Below are positions 1 to 9,130 of a stretch of 64,000 nucleotides of DNA, in pieces (position 1 is the first letter of the stretch; every line of letters starts with the position of its first letter). Both the position numbers and the translations under genes were made by a program. Under the pieces are notes generated by a model, which saw only the letters and a program-made list of their open reading frames with translations, was not told the DNA's origin and did not search any database. The stretch is from positions 16,669,501 to 16,733,500 of the forward strand of contig CM020511.1 of NCBI GenBank assembly GCA_009823395.1, in the 5' to 3' direction. This DNA comes from Thamnaconus septentrionalis. Lineage: Eukaryota; Chordata; Actinopteri; Tetraodontiformes; Monacanthidae.

Positions 1-1249
1 TGTGGTTCCCGTCCTCTTTTTTTGTTCCTTTGAGTTGTAAAAACACCAAAGCTTCGCTTGTTTCTTCAGACGGAAGAGCTCAGAAATTGGGGTCAAACAC
101 TGTTTTTGTATTTAATCTAGGTTGGTCTGTCTGGAAGCTCCATTACAACCACTAACAACAACAATAGTGAGACTTCTAGGTAAAATATTTCTCTTCAAAA
201 CAGCAAGAACTGATGCAATTTAGATGACAATTTTTCGCAATCGCTGCAGCTATAGGATCTGTACCTGGAAACCTGAAATTAATTTGAACCAGTCAGCTTT
301 TAGATTTCAAGTTATATTCAGCCATCCTGAAGAGATTGCACATGGGCAATCCCACCTTTTTTAGAGGGTGAAAGTGGGATACGCCCACAGTAAGCCATTG
401 TTTATTGTACAACAATATTGGAAATGGAGAGAGCACAGGTCGGGTTAGCTAATAAATCTTGTTAAAATGCTCAACTCTGTGATTGGCCTTCCAGGTTGTT
501 GTGTAATTTGATGAGAGTGATGCTCAGAGACCACACTCCCCGGTCTTCAAAGCTTTATCACGTCAATATACCGTCCCTCATATATTTTTGGAAATCCCAG
601 AGGTGGGACGGGCGTGCGCCATTCTATTATTACTGCCGCAGCAAGGCCTGGGGCTAGAAACACACCCATGCCTTTACAAGAGGAAACGCAGCACTTCAAG
701 TGATTTGTAGCGGGTGATCCTTCAGTGTTTCCCTTTGGTACTACAAAGAGGTTTTGCATTAGACATCTGAGGAAGATTAGAGAAGACAAATGGATCATGA
801 TTTATGAGAAGCTTTGGGAGAAGGAACTATGCTGTTGCTGGTAAAAAAAAAAAAAAAGAGGCTTGAAATGGAACAAAAATATGCGATTCATTTGCTATAA
901 AATTTTTGTGTGCTGTGAGCACTTTTTATTTAATTCCTTAGTTCCAGTGAAAACCCGAGTATAGTAATTCACACCTAGATTGTAGTGTGCAAACTGTTTG
1001 ATACATGCCACCAAATGTGGTGTTGTAGATCTGAATCAAAGTGGCACATCCCTCAGTTTGTGTCTGGTGTAAAAGTCTTATTTTGAAAGGTTCGGAACTT
1101 TCCACCAGAGCACTAAGTTACAACAGGCTACTCAGGAGAGGTAAATCACCATAGCTCTACCCAAACAGGTTTGGATTACCTAAACAGTCTAAAGAGTCTG
1201 TTTAGATATTTTCTGAGAGGATGGAGAGAGAGGAGCTACCAAGGGACAA

Positions 1250-1300
1250 TAGAATAGATGCACTTTATTGATCCCAAATTGGGAAACTACAGGACAAGAG
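1250..1300 (+). repeat. Retroelement-like 3' tail fragment
   Basis: The phrase CTTTATTGATCCCAAATTGG, preceded by an ATAGATG-like stretch, matches the end found on many teleost non-LTR elements (a GATA-type tail followed by CTTTATTGATCCC). Only this short part is recognisable. The family is not certain. Confidence 0.45.
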
Positions 1301-1533
1301 ACCAATGACAACTGAAACTGAAGAACAAAAAGCCTTTTGTCTGGTCACTAATGAAGATTTTCTGTCATTATATATTTCGTACAGGTACATGGGGACTACT
1401 GTACCAACACTGTCACATTTTGTTGATTAGATTTTGTCTTGTCAGTCTCACAGCTTCCTGTTTTATTTTGAAATTCAACTCTGTGTGAGGTCACTTACCC
1501 TGTCTGATTATCTCTGCCTACCCTGATTGTTTC

Positions 1534-1538
<5 letters not shown>

Positions 1539-1576
<38 letters not shown>

Positions 1577-1582
1577 TGTGTG
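1539..1582 (+). repeat. (GT)n microsatellite
   Basis: This is an uninterrupted GT dinucleotide tract of about 36 bp followed by a single-base interruption and a short continuation. Confidence 0.95.
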
Positions 1583-1970
1583 TCTCTCTTTGTCTCATGC
1601 TAGTTTGTCTTGTCTTCCATGGCAGAGAAGCAGTGTCTGCTCAGTTCCAAGTTTGTTTATCAAGTCAGATTTGCATTTGCACTGTGTCTTGCCAGAAGCC
1701 GAGGGTACATTTGTTGTTTTAATGCTTTTCTATCCTGAATGACTTCTTGAGTTTTCCTCCTTGCCAGTGATTTTTGGTTATTTCACTCATTAGACCATTT
1801 TCTCGAGAAGAGTGATTTTAATTTGAATCTTCATATCCTTCTGAGAGTGATTTTTGTCATTCCAGCTGGACTGTTTTCATCTTTGAGAGATTTTTATTTG
1901 CACTTAATCAAAGAACTGGAGTTGAATTTTCTTTCTGAAAATTGTGCAACGCATGGGTTGTATGAGTAGA

Positions 1971-2002
1971 TGTGCAGTAGGTGACATGTCACCTACTGCA
2001 CA
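1971..2002. repeat. Perfect 32-bp palindrome
   Basis: The 16-base arm TGTGCAGTAGGTGACA is followed immediately by its exact reverse complement with no spacer. The central part contains GTGACATGTCAC. No flanking target duplication or transposon terminus is evident. Confidence 0.95.
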
Positions 2003-3305
2003 CTTTATTTTATACTTTTAAATTATTCCTTAGGAGACTTTTTGTCCATGTAGATTTTATCACAAAATGTCTTTCCAAAATGTAGTGCAGATAATTCATA
2101 TTAAAAATAATGAAGGATTTATGGACAGACAGGACATTTCCAAGAGCTGTGTGGTCAATCATCATAAATGCTGTCAAATATAAATGCAAATAAAATGATT
2201 CAGGGCTTCAGAATGCAATGCTGGCAGGGAATTTTTCTCATCCCTAAATTCTTTTACCCCAATAAAGGCAAACCTAAAGAGGATTAAGCTCCAGCATAAA
2301 GTCCACAAAGAAGAAGAAGAAGAAAGGTGCTTTACGAGCTCCTCCTCCATTTATGTCACAGTTCAGCTTCTCAGGCCATTTAGCAGGTGAACTGACTCCA
2401 TTCTGCTATCCCACCAAGTGTTTCATATACGCAACACACTTTTATAGCTGAGCTCCTTAACTGTCATCAAAGTGGGGCTAACTGTGATGTGGGCGGTCAA
2501 AGCAAAAAGCGGCTAGACAGCCTTGAACAAGGCTGGTTTACTCCTTCTACTTTCCTGTAGAACTTCTGAAGAAATTTTTTCTACTTTCTTTTTATTATCT
2601 TTGCATTTATGACCATCAGCTGGCTTTACAAAAGTGCTGGGACATGGAGATTTTTTTTTTTTTTTTTAGTTTGGTCTATCTTTAAATCAAAATCTCACAA
2701 CTGTTAAGAAAATCCACTGAGCAACAAATAAGAATAATGTGAGGATAAGTCAGACTGTCACACACTGGACCATGAAACAAGAGAAAGGTGCAGGTGATTT
2801 CCTTTCACTCACAAATTTCCTTCCTGACACAGCGAGAAAGAGCGACGTGACAACACTCTGAGTATTATGTTGCAACTCGGACCAGGTGCTCTGGCTGAAA
2901 CGGCTATTGATCGGGATTCCTCCTGTCAATATTTACCTTCCAATCTACTAAACAGAATCCAGACCAAAGTGCAAGGTCTTCTGTGAGCTTCCGCGTGGCC
3001 AAATCAGCTCCCTTCCAAATGTTTGCGACCGGTCATTGGCCCGCAGATTGGAAAACCAAACCGATACATTGCGCAGTTTTGTGTGCATTTTCGTTCCCCT
3101 TCGAAAATACTATCTATCTTAAACATGTTTATTTCCCCCCGGAGCTTAAAAAATGCTGCCTAAGTGAATCACGCAATTCCCCGATTCACATCAGAATTAG
3201 GGAACTGACCCGGGTCGTCCTGGCCAGCCTCAGTCGTGAGAACCACTTTTACAGACCCTGCAACCCTGAACCTTTTGGCTGAATCTTTTATTGGGATCTG
3301 CTCTG

Positions 3306-3313
3306 ACACACAC

Positions 3314-3354
<41 letters not shown>

Positions 3355-3360
3355 CACACA
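3306..3360 (+). repeat. (CA)n microsatellite
   Basis: This CA dinucleotide tract is interrupted by one GCA and ends in a GGCACACA variant. Minus-strand frames through it are Cys-Val read-throughs and not genes. Confidence 0.95.
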
Positions 3361-4859
3361 GAAGAAGAAGCCTCCCAAGAGATATGCCATTTTTTTGGCT
3401 GCATTTTAAGAGGGCAATTCTCACACAGCAGTGGTCCTCAACAATGAAAATATAAACAGAGGCTCGGTATTATGATTCGGCACCGCGAAGCATTTCTGGA
3501 AATAAAATGCAGTCACACAGTTTATCGAGTCGGTCACTGGGTGAAAAGCTACGCGACTTAATTCGATTTTTTTTTTTTTTTTTTTCTGCTCGGTGCTGTC
3601 AGAGCTGCCAGGTTCACGGGTAACCCTTTCAAGGGTAGCGAGGGTAACGGTAATGCAGGGGTCTCCTCGCCCGCTGCTCATTCATCTGGCTGTCCACAGC
3701 GATTGTCGAGCTCTAAACCGCTATGAGTGTTTGAGTTTAAGACTTGAGAGGATTAGTGTGTTTTTATAAATGCCTTTGTACTTTAATCCAGATTGCCAAG
3801 AGGGCCACTGCGCTCTGGGTCTTACCAGGGAGAAACCCGCTGCTTCGACTTGCTTTTTTTTTTTAAACTGTCATTCTTTCAGTGAAGTTTCAGTTATGCT
3901 CGCGTGTCAGTGGAGGACCACCAAGAAAACAAATTGAACTCAAACAATGAGTATTCCGTCGGCAGAAATTACAGTTCTAAAACTTCTAATAGTAGGTGTA
4001 TAGAACATGGAACTTGATAGAATTTCAAAAAATACAACAAATGCATTATTCAATTTTCTTATTTTGCTGTACAGTGCATTTTTTCCCTGACCTTCCAGCT
4101 TAAAAGCCTTTCTACTATTTTGTTTCAAGAAGTGAGAGCCCATGAGAGCATGAGAGAGATGGTGAAGAAATACTGAACTTAAAGATGATCACTGTTCTTC
4201 AAAGAAGACCCCCCCACACAAAAGTATACAATCACAGCAGACAAATCATGGTTAGTGTAACATGTGTTTTGGGGACCTTCCGAGTTAACTGACCAAACAT
4301 TCTGCCGCAGAACAGACTTGACTTTTCCGTTCATTAGTTATCCATTAGTTGATTCAGGCAGGGGTGTAATTCACAAGTAATGAGCTGCAGCTACGTCAAA
4401 TTTAGGAAAGTCCAAGTCCGGCGTTGCTAGCGCACCGCACGGACAATGCACTGACTCATGCGCTGCGTGAAAGGAAGCCTTACAGCGGCGCTCTGAAAGG
4501 AGCGCTTGATGCCTGCGTGAGTGTCGGAGAAAAGGACAGTGTCTGGAAGAGAATGTGGTGATCTACATCTTCTGGCTGCAATCTGATTTGTGACCTCTTG
4601 ATATTCACTCTGACTTTTGCTCTTTGGCTAAATGTCTTGTTGTCATTCTGCCTAAAGATGTCCCATTACAGCCAAGTAGGCTCTCAGGATTAATTATACA
4701 AAAAACAAATATATTTGTATAAAACAGCTCATTTAGCCCTATGTTTACAGCTCCTCTCAAAAAATATTTTGTTAAAGTGACGCTTCGGTGGACCATCCAT
4801 TAATCTTGAAGGAGACAAAGACAAGGGGATCAGGAGGAGTAACTATGACCAAGTCTGAA

Positions 4860-4935
4860 GAGCAAGCCTTGCCTTTTGTGACATCACAAAGGGTTGATTG
4901 AATGTTTCAGCACACACTTGCCGGAGCAAAAGAAG
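4860..4935 (+). repeat. Copy 1 of the TTTGTGA-CA-TCACAAA dispersed repeat
   Basis: The near-palindrome TTTGTGACATCACAAA lies at 4875-4890 and is followed by GGGTTGA, exactly as in another copy at 30131. At least four more copies or variants occur in the window (30131, 30286, 49425, 49901). The length of the full repeat unit cannot be fixed from these copies. The element sits in intron 3 of adamts16. Confidence 0.6.
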
Positions 4936-5076
4936 CAGAGTTTCCGTGTTTCTCAATTCACATATGAGACACAGATCACTGTGCTTGACAGAACCCACCC
5001 AGCTCTGTACTGTCTTGTCCTCCAAAACTGGCTCAGACCGCGCCTGCAACCCGAGTCTTTGCGTGTTCAAACTCAC

Positions 5077-5435
5077 CATCCCCGCGCATGTGGACAGCGC
5101 CACTGAGGAGTTGACCCTCGACCTCAGCGACCCCTGGTAAAAGCAGAGGTCGTCCTGATGGTAGGCCCTCAGGCTCTTGGTGCCGTTCTTTCCCAGGACC
5201 TGGACTGTGAAGCCAGGTGCGATCAGGCTCTGCGAGGCTTCCCTCAGCTCCATGTGGAAGTCCTGCCCCAAGCCGCTCAGTTGGAAGTGGACCGTTTCGC
5301 TGCCACCTTCGCCGTCCGGCCGGCTCGCGTCTGCATCCAGGGACCTGCGCTGTCTTCTGCGCTGGTGGTGTGCAACTTCATGGGAGATGTAAACACCCTG
5401 GTGGTCAACCTCGTAGGGAGATACAATCTCATATT
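5077..5435 (-). CDS. adamts16: adamts16 coding exon 3: prodomain
   Basis: This 359-nt exon encodes residues 61-180 of the model. It begins after a pyrimidine-rich acceptor (a run of T ending in CAG, 5440-5436) and ends ATG at the donor GTGAGT (5076-5071). It carries the start of the ADAMTS reprolysin-type propeptide, which keeps the enzyme latent and assists folding. Visible landmarks are the EVDH and YISHE motifs, a basic RRRQRR run near residues 86-91, the DFHMELR and GFTVQVLGK block, a CFYQGSLR motif with the conserved Cys near residue 158, and a terminal NSSVALSTC with a predicted N-glycosylation site. The likely SG-I continuation in the next exon is not visible between 1 and 5076. Confidence 0.94.
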
Positions 5436-8400
5436 CTGAAAAAAAGCAAAAAACAAAACATGAAGGATGACAATGGAAAATTAGATGGAAAGCCTGTTTT
5501 TTCTTTTCTGTGCACTGAATTAAAATGTGGTCAGGAGAAAAAAAAGAGCAGGATCTAATCTTTCAGCATGCTAATTTCAATACAAATATTGTGGTACATT
5601 AGCGTATGAGCTATGGTACCTCTGATGCATCATTAAGAATGTGATTGTTATGTCAGCGGCTCCTGTTAGTGCAGCAGGAAAAACTCCCCCCATGCAATTC
5701 CCCTTGACCTGCCTCGTGGACTTTTTCGCTGGAAGGCACGGAAACGGAATTACAAGGAAAGGAAGAGTTTTAGACGATTCCAGCGCCGGCCTCTCTGTTG
5801 GGGAATGGATCGCGCTTGACCTCGTGTGTTTTACAATGACTTTTTACTGCGGCTCGAGCTGGATAAGTGCAGGTCATAAAGTGAGACGGTGGCAGGTCAA
5901 CTGGGCCTCTTGTGTCCGATGGCACTTGATGGCCACTGAGACGGACTTCACTTCAAAGGTCAAGACAAAAGACACAAGCTCTGCCACGATTTGTTTGTTT
6001 TTTTTCTCTGAAGAGGAAGTCCCGGTCATAAAGATGCTGCTCCTGTCCTCACCGAGGACTGAGGAAGAGCAGGTTGATCACCGAGGAGGGGCGGAGAAGC
6101 TAACCTTTGGCTTTTCACCGCTGCACGGCAGCTGAATCGCTCGGGTTTCAGCTCAACTAAAATCTAGCGAGGCTTCCTTGCCAGCTCCCAGTGTGGATTT
6201 CACATCAGATCAGTGTCTTCTGCGGAGGCAGGCGCCGCAAGTGAGGTTAAGTTCTGGCAATACCGGGGAGTTGCGCGCTCTCGTTTTTATTCCCGACTGG
6301 CTTTGGAAGGAATTAGCTTGAGTCGGCGCCGCGGACCACACGGCGGACAACGTCACAGCCACGGAAGCTCAGTTTGAGTCTTCCTGTTGCTGTGAGCAGA
6401 ATCTGGAAGATGGTTCAATCATCCAATCATCATCCCAGTTTTGCTTCCCCTTTGCAAACTCTTTTAACAGACACGTCAGAGATAAAAGCCCAACTCGGGG
6501 GACTCAGGGGGAGCGTTCCGTCTGCCAGTTGCTGTCTTCTAAAATAAGGATGCGTGACGGGGACGTGGAGAAAACAACTTTTAAAAGGCACAACGGGGGC
6601 TGAAAACGTAAGAAAAGTGCTGATGAATCAAAACTTTTCCTTCTGCACGACATCTGCTGCTGCGTCGCTGAGCGGTGACTCATGGGAAGCCCACTAGGTA
6701 TGGAGCATCCGACACACTTTTGGGGGTCCGTGAGTGAGCGCCAGCCAGGCTAACGCAGCTGCTGATTACGCACCAGTCGTTGGACTCTAGCGGCATGCGA
6801 GCAAGAGTCCAGTCTGGGAAAAGCGATCCGCTGATCTGGTGACACGATCAGAAGAAGCCATGCGGGTACAGTCTTAGTTACTGTACAGCCTGACTCGCTG
6901 CGGGGAGCCGGCGTTGGCGGGTAAATATAGCCGCAGGGACAGACGTGTTTTGGCAGAGGCGCAAAAAACACGCAGCGGCGGCAGACAGTGTGTCATCACT
7001 GGCAGCGTGGATGCCGGGAGGTTTAAAGCGAGCTATTTGGTGTGCAGGGGAAGGCGGAGGGGGAGGAGGAGGAGGGGGCTGACTAATGTCTCCAAACCCA
7101 CAACATGGCCAATGCTTCTTAGTGGATGCTCTTATTTAAAGCGCCTCATATTATCGCGGCCACTTCAGTATCGGGGGACGCAAAAAACCTTCAGACGCTT
7201 TGAGCCGCTTGCGGCTGAAAACCTGGCCAAGACGCTGATGGGAGCAAAACACATAACTCAACGTCCCGAGGCCTTTTGTGTGTCTGTGTGAGTGTGTGCA
7301 GCAGAAAATGGTTTTCTCTATCTTTCTTCCATCTTTGTGGTCCCCCCATCCCCACCCTCCACCAGCGCGCACACAGTTCCACCCAGTCAACTGTGTTTGT
7401 TCCGCCTTAACTCAAAAACCAGCTGCGGTGACCCGTGTCTGGCAGTGTACAAACACAGCGTCTGCGGGAACAGACGCACTCACGCTCGACACACTCACAG
7501 GCAGGCCACACAAATCTCGTGTGATGAACTGTGACAAGATCCTGCGGAGGGTGGTTTTGTTGGTTTAGTGGCTCCTGGGTGCCATTAGGACTGATAGGGA
7601 GTCTGACCAGTAGGCTGCGATCAAAAAAACAAAACAAAAGAAAAGACACGCAGAAGACGTCCGTCGACCGACTGCAGCCCTCCGCTTAACACGTTAACAC
7701 TGGGGGGGTGGGGTAGCTGCACTGGCAGCGAGGCAGCGGGCTGAAACTGAAGCCGCGGGGCTTCTGACCGTCATGTCAACCCACACACACACGCACACAC
7801 ACACTCTGGATCATCTCAATGCGTCTGCACGGAAGGAGAAAACCCCCCAAATGATTTGTTTATTTGTCTCCTGCCCCTTTTTTCTTGGGACCTAAACATA
7901 GACGAGAAGAGAGAGGGAGACGCTGCCAGACGAGCTGCTGACTCTGAGCACCACATGGGGTTAGGCCACATCAAATAAATAGATAAATACATAAACACAT
8001 AGCAGACAGGAGCTCTTGCACTTTTGCTGGGAGCTCTGCTTGCTGAATTAGAGCATCCTGGTCGGTGAATCCTCCCTTATCTAATTAACCTGTGCAACCA
8101 AAATGTAACAGGTTTTGTGAATATCGAGCGGTTACTTTCAAAGCAAATATTTCTACTTGTCTCTGAACAAGTCTCTTGGCCTCCAGCAACTACAGAAAAA
8201 GAAAAAAAAATGTGGACCCACTCGTCCTTGCTTGTCTAAACAGCGCCTAAAATGAGCTCCTCCGCTTTCCGTCACTCTGGGAGTCAGGGTGTGAGTCTCC
8301 CCCTAGCGGTGAAGAGAGGAAACACAGGAGCGCAGGTGAGCCCGGTTTGATGCTGAAGGACGCTCAGGGAGCGGAGAGGTAAACACGGGCCCCCCTGCTC

Positions 8401-8766
8401 TGCCTCGCGGTGGAAGAAACGCCGTCACCGGGGCAGAGAAAGAACGGAAGGAAGGAAAGAAAGGAAAACCTGTTTGCTCAGCGCGGCACAACATACCTGT
8501 GTGCTGAGGTAAATTGAGAGACCGGAGCAGAGTGGAGCCTCCTCGGTGGGACGCGGCGCTGTCAGCGCCATTGTCTGAAAGCACGCACTGCGGGGGGGAG
8601 GAGGGGAAAGTCAACCGAAAGCCAGAGAGATGTCGCGGAAAGCAGCTCGCAAGCGAAGCGCAAACCGGTGACTTACCCTGCTGAGGGACAGAAAGCAGCA
8701 GAGGAGATGCAGGAGCGGGAGCGACGTCCTGCCTCTCCGGCGCGCACGGGTCCAGCACAAATCCAT
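5077..8766 (-). CDS. adamts16: ADAMTS16, 5' part of gene (three exons, partial)
   Basis: This is the amino-terminal part of a secreted zinc metalloprotease of the ADAMTS family, which cleaves extracellular-matrix proteins. Three exons (8766-8677, 8587-8497, 5435-5077) join in phase 0, then 1, and end in phase 0, giving 180 residues: a signal peptide, a variable linker and the first prodomain block. The prodomain block matches vertebrate ADAMTS16 closely, with an EYEIVSPYEVDH-like start, a basic RRRQRR run, DFHMELR, APGFTVQVLGK, CFYQGSLRS and NSSVALSTC. It resembles ADAMTS16 more than its paralogue ADAMTS18, for example in DFHM-LR and GTKS. All splice sites are canonical GT-AG. The catalytic, disintegrin and thrombospondin exons are not in the window and should lie at lower coordinates. 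The gene is transcribed away from the large non-coding region. Assignment to ADAMTS16 is recognition from family knowledge, not a search. Confidence 0.87.
5436..8496 (-). other. adamts16 intron 2 (3061 bp)
   Basis: This is the GT-AG intron between the linker exon and the prodomain exon. It is largely complex sequence with a GC-rich central part (about 6180-7100) and a short CA run at 7782-7804. A 164-codon plus-strand frame at 5641-6135 has no recognisable domain and is taken as chance. I see no further exon of adamts16 that fits the required phases. Confidence 0.7.
8497..8587 (-). CDS. adamts16: adamts16 coding exon 2: variable linker before the prodomain
   Basis: This 91-nt exon was found by its splice sites and phase. 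A very strong acceptor (a C-rich tract ending CCCGCAG at 8591-8588) precedes it, and a strong donor (CAG then GTATGT) follows. It starts in phase 0 and ends in phase 1. Its last G completes a GAA codon with the first two bases of exon 3, giving the Glu that starts the conserved EYE motif. The 30 residues begin CVLSDNGAD and are rich in Ser and Gly with no known domain. ADAMTS16 proteins carry a poorly conserved linker at this position. Low conservation means the call rests on splice quality and phase; transcript data would settle it. Confidence 0.75.
8588..8676 (-). other. adamts16 intron 1 (89 bp)
   Basis: This is a very short GT-AG intron between the signal-peptide exon and the linker exon. 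Its 3' half, read on the minus strand, is a dense pyrimidine tract ending in CCCGCAG. Introns near 80-90 bp are common in teleosts. Confidence 0.72.
8677..8766 (-). CDS. adamts16: adamts16 coding exon 1: signal peptide
   Basis: The exon encodes 30 residues. They start with a basic stretch (TRARRRGR) followed by a hydrophobic core rich in Leu and Cys (about residues 15-28), which is a typical signal peptide for a secreted protease. The ATG at 8766-8764 has a strong context, with G at -3 and G at +4. It is followed in frame by a consensus donor, AGG then GTAAGT, at 8676-8671. The frame stays open for 35 codons upstream of this ATG, including in-frame ATGs at the far end, so a longer start is possible. 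I prefer the inner ATG because of its context and because it puts the hydrophobic core where a signal peptide needs it. The exon ends in phase 0, as the next exon requires. Confidence 0.75.
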
Positions 8767-9130
8767 CACCGCGGCTCGACCTTTTACGCACCGATCTGCA
8801 GCCTCGAAAACGCTTCCCAGTCGAACGGCAGCGTGATTTTTCTGCAGGATGGGTTGTGAGCGAGGCATCAAGGAACTCCAGGTGCACGATTCCTCCCCCC
8901 CACCCCCCCGCGGGCTGCGCGCCTTTTATTTTCTATTCATCTCCGAGCGCCAGTTTGATGCGTCAAGGCGCGTCGCGGCGCTCGAACCCGGCTCCTCCGT
9001 CCCGGACGCTCATTTTCCTCATTTTGCACTTTGACAATCCAGTCAACATTGAACAAGTCTCCCTCTCTCTCCCCCCCGCTCTGTTGCACACTGCTCAGTC
9101 CGTCTCTCCCTCTCTCTCCACCCAGTGACC
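8767..9130 (-). promoter_or_regulatory. adamts16 5' UTR and candidate core promoter
   Basis: This region directly upstream of the chosen start codon is GC-rich, with many CpG dinucleotides from about 8300 to 9020. On the minus strand an A/T-rich TATA-like box (AAATAAAAGG, 8931-8922) lies about 155-165 bp upstream of the ATG. That would place a transcription start near 8895 and a 5' UTR of roughly 130 nt. The TATA reading is an inference. A CpG-island promoter with dispersed starts is equally possible. Confidence 0.45.

Larger units (their letters stand above)
1..5076 (-). other. adamts16 intron 3, 5' portion, with small repeats
   Basis: This stretch follows the donor of exon 3, so it is intronic for adamts16 and continues off the window. 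I looked for the next prodomain exon (SGMI and FLRPLP-like motifs) on the minus strand and did not find it. It contains a retroelement-like tail near 1250, a GT tract, a 32-bp perfect palindrome, a CA tract, several poly-T runs and one copy of the TTTGTGA motif family near 4875. A CpG-richer patch at about 4400-4530 is otherwise unexplained. Confidence 0.65.

Noticed and set aside
1..5076. Search for the next adamts16 exon
   Set aside because: No minus-strand segment with SGMI- or FLRPLP-like residues and proper splice sites was found, so the exon is placed outside the window.
5641..6135. 164-codon plus-strand frame in adamts16 intron 2
   Set aside because: It lies antisense within an intron, has no recognisable domain, and its composition matches the surrounding intron.
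7484..7541. Alternative middle exon of adamts16 (58 nt, phase 0 to 1, minus strand)
   Set aside because: The phase fits, but its acceptor is weak and it would give an unlikely linker. The exon at 8497-8587 has far stronger splice sites and restores the conserved Glu.
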